From: Bacillota bacterium
GTDB taxonomy: Bacteria > Bacillota > Clostridia > Acetivibrionales > DSM-1351
Length of the DNA stretch: 40,136 bases
Assembly: GCA_023436485.1 (NCBI GenBank)
Contig: JAEZIU010000182.1
Location: forward strand, 1 to 40,136
Direction: 5' to 3'
Shown here: one piece after another, positions 14,226-22,874 of the stretch
Layout of the letters: each line of letters starts with the position of its first letter
Numbering within the stretch: position 1 is the first letter of the stretch
The notes under the pieces: generated by a model
What the model was told of the DNA's origin: nothing
What the model saw: only the letters and a program-made list of their open reading frames with translations
Databases searched by the model: none
Position numbers and translations under genes: made by a program

Positions 14226-15653
14226 ATGAAACTTAAAAGAATTTTAGCATTGTTTGTAAGTGTTGTTATGTCTGCTTCCATATTTGTGGGTTGTGGGTCT
14301 TCGGGACCTACTGACAGCACAAAGACAGAACCTACTGCAACTAAGACCGCGACAGGAAGTATACTGCCTTCAGCTCCGGTAAAGGTTACTTTCTGGCACT
14401 CAATGAAAGGTAACATTGCTGAGCAGCTTAAGAAAATGGTTGACGAGTACAATTCATCAGATGGTACTAAAAAGGGAATCACCGTAGACCTTATATATCA
14501 GGGAGAATACGATGAAGCTTCTACAAAGTTATCGGCTATATTACAGGCTGACGCTGCAAACGAACTTCCTGACATTATGCAGATGAGCTCCAAGGGTATA
14601 TTTGATGTAAAGGAAAGCAAGTACATCTATCCTATTCAGAATTTTGTTGATATGGATGCCAACGGAATTAATTTAAATGACCTTAATGCAAATGCACTGC
14701 ACTATGCAATGTATAACGACAAGGTTCTTGGGTTACCGTTCTCAAACTCATCAGTTATGCTGTACTATAACAAGGATATGTTTAAGGCTGCAGGACTTGA
14801 TCCAAATAAAGCACCTACAACTTTGGAAGAGTTGGCTACATATGTTAAAACTTTGACTGTTAAGAGTGGAGATAAAATCAAAACTTTCGGTCTCGGTACA
14901 AAGACTCGTTTCTTCCTTCTGGGATCATGGATTCCAATGCAAGGCAGCGAAAAGTATATGTTTGATAACGCCGACGGCCGTAAGGGTACTCCTACCGCTC
15001 TTGCAATGACAAAAGACGGAACACTGGACCATTTTCTGACAGAATGGGAAAAGGTGTTGGCTACAGGTGGTGTTGATTACGGTGTAGTTAGTCCGAATGA
15101 AGGTTTCCAGTCCGGCTTGTATGCAATGATGACTGCAAGTACTTCTTCAATGGCTTCAATTGTTACAAAGATTCAGAATACAGGAACATTCGATGTTGGT
15201 GTGGCTGAACTCCCTCGTGTTGATGCTAATAGTACAAAGGGTACAGGTATCGGTGGTTCTGCATTGTACGTTTTTGATGCAGGAAATGATGATAAGCGTC
15301 TTGGCGCATGGGACTTCATGAAATATCTGGCAACCCCAAAAGTTTCAGGTGAATGGTTTATGAATACCGGATACTATGCAATGAACTCAAAATCTTATGA
15401 GTTGCCTGAAGTCAAGAGCTTCGTAGAGAAAAATCCTCTGTATAATATTATTCTTACAATTGCCAACAACTCCAAGGATTATCCTAACTACTTAGAGCCA
15501 TGGGTTCCTGCGTTTACAGATATTGATACTACTGTTCAGAATGAAATTATAAAGCTGAGTGAAGGTTCTCAGGATAGAGCAAATACTATTTCAAATATTG
15601 ATAAAAAAGTAAATATGACATTAAAAGACTATTTGGATGCAAACGGAAAATAA
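14226..15653 (+). CDS. Substrate-binding lipoprotein, UgpB-like
   Basis: 475 residues. Lipoprotein signal with Cys23 as the lipid-bearing residue (SASIFVGC), a Thr/Ser-rich linker, then a family 1 extracellular solute-binding fold. The first strand-helix (VTFWHSMKGNIAEQLKKMVD) and 'DIMQMSSKGIFDVKES' resemble UgpB, the receptor for glycerol-3-phosphate and glycerophosphodiesters, more than maltose-type receptors. Together with the phosphodiesterase gene downstream, this is my reason to suggest a phosphodiester substrate; oligosaccharide or polyol binding cannot be excluded. AGGAGG precedes ATG 14226. A perfect 17-bp hairpin follows the gene, as expected for an abundant receptor mRNA. Confidence 0.9.
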   Translation: MKLKRILALFVSVVMSASIFVGCGSSGPTDSTKTEPTATKTATGSILPSAPVKVTFWHSMKGNIAEQLKKMVDEYNSSDGTKKGITVDLIYQGEYDEASTKLSAILQADAANELPDIMQMSSKGIFDVKESKYIYPIQNFVDMDANGINLNDLNANALHYAMYNDKVLGLPFSNSSVMLYYNKDMFKAAGLDPNKAPTTLEELATYVKTLTVKSGDKIKTFGLGTKTRFFLLGSWIPMQGSEKYMFDNADGRKGTPTALAMTKDGTLDHFLTEWEKVLATGGVDYGVVSPNEGFQSGLYAMMTASTSSMASIVTKIQNTGTFDVGVAELPRVDANSTKGTGIGGSALYVFDAGNDDKRLGAWDFMKYLATPKVSGEWFMNTGYYAMNSKSYELPEVKSFVEKNPLYNIILTIANNSKDYPNYLEPWVPAFTDIDTTVQNEIIKLSEGSQDRANTISNIDKKVNMTLKDYLDANGK

Positions 15654-15660
15654 TCCACTA

Positions 15661-15698
15661 AAATATTTTTCTCTGCCTTAGGGCAGGGAAAAATATTT
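15661..15698 (+). repeat. Perfect 17-bp hairpin after the receptor gene
   Basis: Positions 15661-15677 pair with 15682-15698 without a mismatch (one G.T) around the loop TTAG. It is not followed by a T-run and the operon continues 37 bases later, so it probably protects the receptor mRNA from 3' decay or acts as a partial terminator, giving more receptor than downstream enzymes. Confidence 0.75.
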
Positions 15699-15734
15699 AT
15701 TTAAACCGATTGTATGAGAAGGGAGAGATAAAAC

Positions 15735-16610
15735 ATGCGTGTTGCTACAATGACTTCACTATTTAGAGAATGCAGGGAAACAAAGGACTTCACAGGATAT
15801 ATTGAATCTATGCATCGTTGTAAGGAGGCCGGATTTACCGTTCTTGACTTAAACATGTGTGCCATGTTGAACCGTCAAACAGAACTAAATGGCGGTGACT
15901 GGATAAAAAATGCTGAGGATATTCGTAATGAAGCGGAAAAGCTGGGTATTACATTTTCGCAGTCACATCCTCCGTATCGTCCTTTTAAAGGTGCATATTT
16001 CAAAAGCACGGAAGAAAAAGAACGCTTTGATGAACTTACTCGTCGTGCAATACATGTCAGCAGTATTCTGGGAGTAAAATGGGCTGTAATGCACCCTGTA
16101 ACAGAGACAGACATGGCCGAATACAATTTACAGGCAGACCTTGCAGCAAACCATGAGAATTTTGACAAGGTTATAGAACAAGCCGCTAAAGAAAACGTAG
16201 GGATTGCTTTTGAAAACATGTGTGACAGAGATAACAGACGTCGTTTTGGTGCAACAGCCGAAGAACTGATAGCACTGGTTGACTCCTATAAAGGTGCTCC
16301 GGTTGGCGTTTGTTGGGATACAGGACATGGACACCGTGTTTATACAAATCAGATTCCTGCCTTAGAAAAGCTTGGTAGTCGTGTTAAAGCCCTTCACATT
16401 AATGATAACTTCGGTCAGGATGACCTGCATCTTCTCCCTTTCCTTGGAACAATTCCATGGGAAAAAGTCATGAAGACACTTGTTAAAATCGGGTATGAAG
16501 GCGATTTGGTATATGAGATAAGAATGAACAATTATATGCCGGAAGGCTTAAAAATTCCAAGTGCATGTTTCAGTGTTGATGTAGGAAACTATCTACTTTC
16601 ATTGTGCTGA
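15735..16610 (+). CDS. TIM-barrel sugar-phosphate isomerase/epimerase (paralogue 1)
   Basis: 291 residues of the AP-endonuclease-2 (xylose isomerase-like) superfamily. Metal and substrate residues are seen in VMHPVTE, 'GIAFENMCDR', 'VGVCWDTGHGHR', 'VKALHINDNFGQDDLHLLPF' and the last barrel strand 'GDLVYEIR'. These enzymes isomerise or epimerise ketoses, ketose phosphates or inosose-type cyclitols. The next gene encodes a paralogue of almost the same length, so the pathway may need two different steps, for example a racemase and an isomerase. Start ATG 15735 with GGGAGAG upstream. Substrate unknown. Confidence 0.85.
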   Translation: MRVATMTSLFRECRETKDFTGYIESMHRCKEAGFTVLDLNMCAMLNRQTELNGGDWIKNAEDIRNEAEKLGITFSQSHPPYRPFKGAYFKSTEEKERFDELTRRAIHVSSILGVKWAVMHPVTETDMAEYNLQADLAANHENFDKVIEQAAKENVGIAFENMCDRDNRRRFGATAEELIALVDSYKGAPVGVCWDTGHGHRVYTNQIPALEKLGSRVKALHINDNFGQDDLHLLPFLGTIPWEKVMKTLVKIGYEGDLVYEIRMNNYMPEGLKIPSACFSVDVGNYLLSLC

Positions 16611-16635
16611 TAACAAATAGAAGGGGAGTAAAATC

Positions 16636-17523
16636 ATGCGTCTGGCAACTTCTACCAATCTTTTTTCAAAACGCAGGGACGGCGGACTGCATACACCGTA
16701 TCTGGAATCAATACGCCGATGCAGGGAGGCAGGTTTTACAACGCTGGACTTCAGCTTTACTGAGTTCTTTTTTACACGAACTGAATTGAGTGAGGATGAC
16801 TGGCAAAGCCGTGTTTATGAAATTGTTAACGAAAGTCAAAAACTGGGGATTGATTTTTCACAAGCCCATTTACCTTATAATCCGGGATACATGCCGGTAT
16901 GGAAAAGCGATTTGGAAAAAGAAGATTATTATAAATTTGCACGCAGAAGCGTGTTAATTAGCAGTATGCTTGGTGTAAAGTGGCTGGTAGTTCATCCTTT
17001 TACACAATGCGATGAAAATGAATATGATGATGAGGCAAGTGTGCAGTATAATCATGGGTTCTATGATTCAATTGTTGAGCTTGCATTGAAAAATAGTGTA
17101 AGCATAGCTTATGAAAACATGATCGAGTACCCACAGAGAAGAAAATTTTCAGCAAGAGCAGAAGAACTTTGTATGCTGGTGGATTCGTATAAGGATTCCC
17201 GTATAGGCGTTTGCTGGGATTTAGGGCATGGAAACCGTCTGTATTATGATGAATCTAATTCAATCAAAACACTTGGCAGCCGTATAGTTGCACTTCATGT
17301 AAATGATAACACAGGAATCAGCGACTTGCACTTTTTGCCTTTTATGGGTACAGTTGGATGGGGAAAAGCTCTTAAAGCATTAAAAGATACAAATTATACT
17401 GGTGATTTCACTTATGAAGTATACGGCTTTACAAAGAATATGCCTGAAAGTATGAAAAATATTGCCGCAAAATACGCATACAATGTTGGTCAGTACTGCG
17501 TATCTCTTTACAATAGCTTATAA
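16636..17523 (+). CDS. TIM-barrel sugar-phosphate isomerase/epimerase (paralogue 2)
   Basis: 295 residues, clearly homologous along the whole length to the upstream protein: 'MRLATSTNLFSKRRDGGLHT' at the start, 'SRIVALHVNDNTGISDLHFL' and 'VGVCWD/IGVCWDLGHGNR' correspond to its metal and substrate loops. The active-site residues (E in 'YENM', D in 'CWDLGH', H in 'LHVND', E in 'FTYEVYG') are kept, so both copies should be active. Divergence in the loops suggests a different substrate or product stereochemistry. GGGGAG precedes ATG 16636, 26 bases after the previous gene. Confidence 0.85.
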   Translation: MRLATSTNLFSKRRDGGLHTPYLESIRRCREAGFTTLDFSFTEFFFTRTELSEDDWQSRVYEIVNESQKLGIDFSQAHLPYNPGYMPVWKSDLEKEDYYKFARRSVLISSMLGVKWLVVHPFTQCDENEYDDEASVQYNHGFYDSIVELALKNSVSIAYENMIEYPQRRKFSARAEELCMLVDSYKDSRIGVCWDLGHGNRLYYDESNSIKTLGSRIVALHVNDNTGISDLHFLPFMGTVGWGKALKALKDTNYTGDFTYEVYGFTKNMPESMKNIAAKYAYNVGQYCVSLYNSL

Positions 17524-17571
17524 GAATTCACATTTAAAATAAATATTATACATTAAGAAAGGAAGATACTT

Positions 17572-18648
17572 ATGTCTAACTATCCAAAGACTATGAAAGC
17601 TCTTGTAGCCTACGGGCTTGGTGATTACAGATTTGAAACCGCATACCCTACGCCGGAATGTGGCCCTGACGATATAATTATTAAAACAGAAGGCTGTGGC
17701 GTTTGTGCAGGAGACTTAAAATGCCAGCACGGTGCTCCTAAATTCTGGGGTGATGAAAGCCAACCTTCATGGGTAAAACCTCCGTTTATTCCGGGTCATG
17801 AATTTTTAGGCAAAATTGTTGCAATGGGAGAAAATGTAAAGGACTTTGAAATTGGTGATAGAGTTACAGCGGACCAGATTGTTCCATGTGGAGAGTGCAG
17901 ATTCTGCAAGGATGGACATTATTGGATGTGCCAGCCTCATAATATATTTGGCTTCCAGAGTGGAAATAATGGTGGTATGGCAGAATATGTTCGCTATCCA
18001 AAGACTTCAGTTGTCCATAAAGTTCCCCAAGACATGCCTCTTGACAAAGCCATGCTGATTGAACCTTATGCATGCTCAAAGCACTGTGTTGATCGCGCAC
18101 AAATTGGCTGTGACGATGTAGTGGTTATCTCGGGAGCAGGGACTTTGGGTCTCGGAATGATTACATATGCAAGAATGAAAAATCCTAAGTTGCTGATTGT
18201 ATTGGACATGGTTCAATCCAGATTGGACAAAGCTAAAGAATTCGGTGCTGATTTGGTTTTCAATCCTCAAAATCAGGATGTAGTAGCTGAGGTCTTGAAG
18301 CTTACCGAAGGTTATGGCTGTGATATTTATATAGAAGCAACAGGACATCCGTCCAGCGTTAAGCAAGGACTTTCCATGGTTCGTAAGTTGGGGCGTTTTG
18401 TAGAATTCAGTGTATTTGGTCAGGACACAACTGTTGACTGGTCAATTATCGGAGACAGCAAGGAACTTGATCTTCTAGGTTCACATCTCAGCCCATATTG
18501 TTACCCATTTGTAATTGAAAACATCAATAGTGGAAAATTGAAAACAGACGGTCTTATTACAAACTGCTTTTCAATTGAGGAATGGGAAAAGGCATTTGAA
18601 TATGCAACAGGAAAATATGGCGATTTCAAGGTTTGTATCACTTTCTAA
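17572..18648 (+). CDS. Zinc-dependent polyol dehydrogenase (erythritol/L-threitol dehydrogenase-like)
   Basis: 358 residues of the medium-chain alcohol dehydrogenase family. Catalytic zinc: C45 in GCGVCAGD and HE in PGHEFLG. Structural zinc: CGECRFCKDGHYWMC. NAD-binding fold: VVVISGAGTLGLGMITYA. From memory the segments DLKCQHGAPKFWGDESQP, IVPCGECRFC, MCQPHNIFGF, IEATGHPSSV and DWSIIGDSKELDLLGSH match the mycobacterial erythritol/L-threitol dehydrogenase EltD closely. Expected reaction: polyol plus NAD to ketose (for example erythritol to erythrulose, or a pentitol to a pentulose). It sits between the isomerases and the ketose kinase. Confidence 0.85.
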   Translation: MSNYPKTMKALVAYGLGDYRFETAYPTPECGPDDIIIKTEGCGVCAGDLKCQHGAPKFWGDESQPSWVKPPFIPGHEFLGKIVAMGENVKDFEIGDRVTADQIVPCGECRFCKDGHYWMCQPHNIFGFQSGNNGGMAEYVRYPKTSVVHKVPQDMPLDKAMLIEPYACSKHCVDRAQIGCDDVVVISGAGTLGLGMITYARMKNPKLLIVLDMVQSRLDKAKEFGADLVFNPQNQDVVAEVLKLTEGYGCDIYIEATGHPSSVKQGLSMVRKLGRFVEFSVFGQDTTVDWSIIGDSKELDLLGSHLSPYCYPFVIENINSGKLKTDGLITNCFSIEEWEKAFEYATGKYGDFKVCITF

Positions 18649-18677
18649 ACAAAATGAAAGCGAGGAATAATAAACAG

Positions 18678-20363
18678 ATGTCAAAGTATGTGGTTGGTAT
18701 TGATTTTGGAACACTGAGTGCCAGATCAATTTTAGTTGATGTATCGGACGGGACAATTAAAGCAGCTTCTTCCATGGACTATCCACATGGAGTTATGGAA
18801 AGAAAACTTCCAAATGGAACTACAACTCTGGAAGCAGATTGGGCGCTGCAATATCCTCCTGATTATATTGAATGTGCAAGTACCACATTGTTAAATGTAT
18901 TCAAGGAGTCAGGCATCGACCCTTCAGAAGTTATCGGGGTAGGTACCGACTTTACGGAATGTACAATGCTTCCTACTTTGAAGGACGGTACTCCCTTGTG
19001 TATGCTGGACAAATTCAAGGATAATCCTCACGCATATGTAAAACTGTGGAAACACCACGCAGCACAGGATGAAGCCAATAAACTAAATGAGATTGCAACT
19101 GAACGAGGAGAAGAATTCCTTGGATTTTACGGGGGGAAAATATCTTCTGAGTGGATGTTCCCAAAGATATGGCAGATTCTCAATGAAGCACCTGAAATAT
19201 ATGAGGCCGCCGACAGGTTTATGGAGCTATCCGACTGGATTACGTTGATGCTCACAGGTGAAGAAAAAAGGAACAGCTGTACGGCAGGTTATAAAGCAAT
19301 CTGGCAAAAGAAAACAGGATATCCCTCCAATGATTTCTTTAAAGCACTTGACCCCAGACTTGAGCATGTAATCGATACAAAAATGTCAAGAACTATATAT
19401 CCTGTGGGAAGTAAAGCAGGTTGTATTACCGAAAGCAGCTCCGAATGGACAGGGCTTCCAGTGGGAACTCCTGTAGCAGTAGGCTGCGGAGATGCACATG
19501 CCGCCGTTCCGGGTGCCGGTATTACAGGCCCTGATATAATGCTGATGGTTATCGGAACATCAGGCTGCGATATGATGGCAAGCAGACAAAATATAAAGGT
19601 GCCGGGAATGTGCGGAATTTGTGAAGACGGAATTTTGCCGGGATATTTTGGTTACGAAGCCGGACAATCTTGTATGGGTGATCATTTTGCGTGGTTTACA
19701 CAAAATTGTGTTACTGCCGATATTACTGCAAAAGCAAAGGAAAAAGGAATGCATGTTACAGCATATCTGGACGAACTCGCCTCACAGATTAAGCCGGGAA
19801 GCAGCGGATTGCTTGCGTTGGACTGGTGGAATGGAAACCGTTCTGTGCTGGTTGATGTGGATTTGACAGGTGTAATGTTTGGAATGACCACCACTACCAC
19901 TGCTCCTGAAATGTATAAAGCTCTGGTGGAAGCTGTGGGATATGGAAAACGTATGATTATAGACACCTTTAAAAAATACGGTGTTACAATAGAAAAACTT
20001 TATGCTACAGGCGGCATAGCTGAAAAAAGTCCTTTTGTAATGCAAACCTTTGCTGATATCATACAAATGCCTGTTCATGTAACGGCATCAAAGCAGACAA
20101 CCGCAATGGGTGCGGCAATGTTTGGAGCTGTTGCAGCGGGAAATGCCAATGGAGGATACGATACCATTGAACAAGCCGGAAATGCAATGGGTGGAGGAAT
20201 AAAAAATACATATCTGCCTGACACGGAGAACAGCAAAACATATGAGTTGCTGTATCAGGAGTATTCAAAACTTCATGATTATTTCGGAAAAGATAATGAC
20301 AGTGTTATAAAGCGTTTAAAAAATATTAAAAGGAAGTCTTTTGGAATATGCGAAATATCATAG
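18678..20363 (+). CDS. FGGY-family ketose kinase, ribulokinase-like
   Basis: 561 residues. FGGY motifs: phosphate 1 VVGIDFGTLSARSILVDV, sugar-binding 'GVGTDFTECTMLPTLKDGTP', VGCGDAHAAVPGAG and the C-terminal ATP site 'YATGGIAEKSPFVMQTFADI'. The insert 'NPHAYVKLWKHHAAQDEANK' is characteristic of ribulokinases (AraB) rather than glycerol or xylulo-kinases. It should phosphorylate the ketose made by the upstream dehydrogenase. ATG 18678 has GCGAGGAA upstream; a longer frame overlaps the dehydrogenase end. Its 3' end overlaps the phosphodiesterase start by 16 bases. Length agrees with ribulokinase (about 550-570). Confidence 0.9.
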   Translation: MSKYVVGIDFGTLSARSILVDVSDGTIKAASSMDYPHGVMERKLPNGTTTLEADWALQYPPDYIECASTTLLNVFKESGIDPSEVIGVGTDFTECTMLPTLKDGTPLCMLDKFKDNPHAYVKLWKHHAAQDEANKLNEIATERGEEFLGFYGGKISSEWMFPKIWQILNEAPEIYEAADRFMELSDWITLMLTGEEKRNSCTAGYKAIWQKKTGYPSNDFFKALDPRLEHVIDTKMSRTIYPVGSKAGCITESSSEWTGLPVGTPVAVGCGDAHAAVPGAGITGPDIMLMVIGTSGCDMMASRQNIKVPGMCGICEDGILPGYFGYEAGQSCMGDHFAWFTQNCVTADITAKAKEKGMHVTAYLDELASQIKPGSSGLLALDWWNGNRSVLVDVDLTGVMFGMTTTTTAPEMYKALVEAVGYGKRMIIDTFKKYGVTIEKLYATGGIAEKSPFVMQTFADIIQMPVHVTASKQTTAMGAAMFGAVAAGNANGGYDTIEQAGNAMGGGIKNTYLPDTENSKTYELLYQEYSKLHDYFGKDNDSVIKRLKNIKRKSFGICEIS

Positions 20364-21118
20364 ACAGGTTGTTGGACAAAGAGAGCATATTAGTTGCAGG
20401 CCACAGAGGAATTGATGCGTTTTATCCTGAAAATACTCTGCTTAGCGTACAAAAAGCTCTGGAATTAAATGTTGATATGATTGAATTTGATATGAATCTG
20501 ACAAAAGACAAAGTTGTTGTCATAATGCATGATAGAACGGTGGACCGTACTACAAACGGAAAGGGTTATATTCATGAAATGACACTCAAACAAATTAAGG
20601 AATTGGATGCCGGGGGGAAATTCGGTAAAGTATTTGAAGGCTTAAAAGTACCAACATTGCGTGAATTCTGCGAACTGGTTCAGCCGTATGAAGATGTTCT
20701 TTTAAATGCAGAAATAAAGGAAAAGACATACGAAACAGTAGACCTTGCCATGGAAATATTAAAGGAATACGGCTTAATGCATCGCTGTGTTTTTACCTGC
20801 TTTGACGCTTTCATTGCAGCATATATGTATGACTCCTATCGGGTAAAGGTACAGGGCTTTCCTAAGGAAAAAATGGAGAACTTTGTTGATGGGGAAAGCG
20901 GTACTTATTCAAAATTATTTGCAGTAGGCATTGATATGAAAATAATAACTCCTGAACGTGTTCGGGAATTTGAAAACCTTGGAATATTACCATGGTCCTA
21001 CTGCCCCGACACTGAAGAACTGGTTTATGAATCCATACGCTGTGGGGCAAGGCTCATGACCTGTAACAACCCGATTCCCGCACTTAAAATATTGAAAGCG
21101 AAAGGACAGCACAGCTAA
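20348..21118 (+). CDS. Glycerophosphodiester phosphodiesterase
   Basis: 256 residues, a complete GDPD barrel. Catalytic and calcium-binding residues are in AGH19RGIDAFYPENT, IE46FD48MNLTKD and MH61DRTVDRTTNGKG. It has no signal peptide, so it acts in the cytoplasm, like UgpQ, cutting imported glycerophosphodiesters to glycerol-3-phosphate plus an alcohol. Its presence with UgpB-like import genes and a polyol dehydrogenase suggests the alcohol is the polyol used by the rest of the operon (inference). AGGAAG lies eleven bases before ATG 20348, inside the kinase gene. Confidence 0.92.
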   Translation: MRNIIDRLLDKESILVAGHRGIDAFYPENTLLSVQKALELNVDMIEFDMNLTKDKVVVIMHDRTVDRTTNGKGYIHEMTLKQIKELDAGGKFGKVFEGLKVPTLREFCELVQPYEDVLLNAEIKEKTYETVDLAMEILKEYGLMHRCVFTCFDAFIAAYMYDSYRVKVQGFPKEKMENFVDGESGTYSKLFAVGIDMKIITPERVREFENLGILPWSYCPDTEELVYESIRCGARLMTCNNPIPALKILKAKGQHS

Positions 21119-21155
21119 ATGCTAAAAGGCAATAGATAAGAAGGTGATTTACAGA

Positions 21156-21845
21156 GTGATTAGCCAATTAGCAATATTAAAAGATATAAATGTACTTTCC
21201 ATTTGCGTACGTATTTTTCTTTCTGTAGTAATCAGCGGAATTCTTGGCTTTGAAAGGGGACGTAAACGCCACCCTGCCGGTTTTCGTACATACATACTTG
21301 TGTGTCTTGGTTCAACAATCGTAATGATGACAAATCAATATATTTACCAAACATATCATACGGGAGATATCGGCAGATTAGGGGCTCAGGTTGTCAGCGG
21401 TATCGGATTTCTGGGAGCCGGAACAATAATTATCACCGGAAGGAACCAAGTCAGAGGTTTGACTACGGCTGCCGGTTTGTGGGCTTCAGCCTGCATCGGC
21501 TTGTCTATAGGTATCGGGTTTTACGAAGGTGCAATTTTGGGTGGTACTACAATATTTTTTGTCATGACTATTTTGCATAAGATGGATAATTTAATGCGGA
21601 AAAAATCAAATTTACTGCATCTATATCTGGAATTTGAAAATTCACTGGGCTTGGGTTCATTTCTCAGTTTGGCAAAGAAAAACTCTATTGATGTCATGGA
21701 TGTTCAAATTGTTAAGAACAAAGGTGAGGAGAAAAAGGCAATGTCTGTCCTCCTTTCCGTACAATCAAAGGAAAACCGTCCGCATACAGAGGTTTTACAA
21801 TCCCTTAGCCATGCAGTGGCACTGAATTGTATTCATGAAATCTAG
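21156..21845 (+). CDS. MgtC/SapB-family membrane protein
   Basis: 229 residues with four to five membrane helices and the MgtC signature: RIFLSVVISGILGFERGRKR, HPAGFRTYILVCLGSTIVMM, GIGFLGAGTIIITGRNQVRG and LTTAAGLWASACIGLSIGIG. A C-terminal ACT-like cytosolic part follows. MgtC proteins regulate membrane energetics and phosphate or Mg homeostasis. I start at GTG 21156 because AAGGTGAT is 7 bases upstream; the GTG at 21144 lies inside that site. It follows the phosphodiesterase by 37 bases with no terminator, an unusual place for MgtC, possibly linked to phosphate released during catabolism. Confidence 0.88.
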   Translation: MISQLAILKDINVLSICVRIFLSVVISGILGFERGRKRHPAGFRTYILVCLGSTIVMMTNQYIYQTYHTGDIGRLGAQVVSGIGFLGAGTIIITGRNQVRGLTTAAGLWASACIGLSIGIGFYEGAILGGTTIFFVMTILHKMDNLMRKKSNLLHLYLEFENSLGLGSFLSLAKKNSIDVMDVQIVKNKGEEKKAMSVLLSVQSKENRPHTEVLQSLSHAVALNCIHEI

Positions 21846-21890
21846 TTCTGCAGAATTAAAATAGTTAACATAAAAGTCTGAGGTGATAAA

Positions 21891-22562
21891 GTGAATATGG
21901 AGGAACGTAAAATCAATTTGGTTATATTTGATGTGGACGGAGTTATATTTGACAGTGAACCGCTGCATTACCGTGCAAAACTAGAGATTTTACAGAGTTT
22001 TGGTCTTAATGAGACCTTTGATTTAAAAGAATACGTAGGTAAGTCGAATAAGGAACTGTGGACGAGAATCATAAAAGAAAACAACCTGAATGCGACTCCG
22101 GAAGAACTGGAGATTCGTCAGTTTAATCTGATTCTGGGTTATGTGAGGAAAGAAAACATACCCACTACAAAAGGGCTTGAAAATTTATTAATGCATCTAA
22201 AGAGTAAAGATATTAAAACAGCAATTGCTTCATCCTCCAACAGGTATTATGTCAGTCATGTACTGGAATATTTCCAATTAAGCGGATATTTTAATTACTC
22301 CGTTACAGGGGACGAGGTTAAACACCAGAAGCCAAGTCCTGATATTTATCAAAAAGTACTTTATATCAGTGGAATACAAAAGGACAGTGCAATCGCCATA
22401 GAAGATTCAACTTCCGGAGTTCGGGCAGCGGTTTCAGCGGGAATAGCATGTATTGGTTACCGCAATCCAACATCCGGGGTGCAGGATCTTTTATTGGCTG
22501 CTACCGTTGTTGAAGAACTTGGGCAGGTAAAGAATTATATTGACCACGAATTTGAGGAGTAA
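21891..22562 (+). CDS. HAD-superfamily phosphatase/phosphomutase, beta-PGM-like
   Basis: 223 residues. Motif I IFD14VD16GVIFDSEP (nucleophile D14), motif II IASSSNRYYV, motif III K in KHQKPSPDIY and motif IV AIEDSTSGVRAA. The cap is the helical C1 type of beta-phosphoglucomutase and sugar-phosphate phosphatases. The start is GTG 21891 with AGGTGAT six bases upstream. Last gene of the operon; a terminator follows at 22613. It may dephosphorylate a sugar phosphate that accumulates in this pathway. Confidence 0.88.
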   Translation: MNMEERKINLVIFDVDGVIFDSEPLHYRAKLEILQSFGLNETFDLKEYVGKSNKELWTRIIKENNLNATPEELEIRQFNLILGYVRKENIPTTKGLENLLMHLKSKDIKTAIASSSNRYYVSHVLEYFQLSGYFNYSVTGDEVKHQKPSPDIYQKVLYISGIQKDSAIAIEDSTSGVRAAVSAGIACIGYRNPTSGVQDLLLAATVVEELGQVKNYIDHEFEE

Positions 22563-22612
22563 AAATTTCGCAAAACGGTAAGCTTTTTAAATTGAATTGA
22601 GTCTATAAACTA

Positions 22613-22648
22613 AAATAAGATGGTTCATACTATCTTATTTTTTTATTT
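22613..22648 (+). terminator. Terminator of the polyol operon
   Basis: The stem AATAAGAT (22615-22622) / ATCTTATT (22633-22640) has a 10-base loop and is followed by a long T-rich tail to about 22650. The remaining bases to 22797 show no gene; the minus strand has only a 15-codon ATG frame without a binding site. Confidence 0.78.
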
Positions 22649-22797
22649 TATCAAGTTATTTTACCACCAAGGCCCCCACATATCATCATGTCAGCCATCT
22701 CTAAAGCCTAATTCTTTATAAACTTCTTATGTAATTCAATTGTTGATCCTTTATTAGTGTGAATTTGATGTACAATATGCCCCATATATTACATGTG

Positions 22798-22826
22798 TTT
22801 ACATGGAATGGAATGTATGGTATAAA
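22798..22826 (+). promoter_or_regulatory. Promoter of the nucleoside transporter operon
   Basis: TTTACA (22798-22803), a 17-base spacer and TATAAA (22821-22826) lie 49 bases before ATG 22875. I searched the leader for a purine riboswitch, often found before such operons, and did not see one; the transcript leader is only about 42 nt. Confidence 0.65.
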
Positions 22827-22874
22827 AATGGTATAAAACTATATAAATACAACATTTTTTTAAGGAGGGACAAA

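Noticed and set aside
22683..22730. Minus-strand 15-codon frame MADMMICGGLGGKIT
   Set aside because: No ribosome binding site, very short, and it falls between a terminator and a promoter.
22563..22874. Purine riboswitch before the nucleoside transporter
   Set aside because: The three-way junction sequences are absent and the mapped promoter leaves only a ~42-nt leader.
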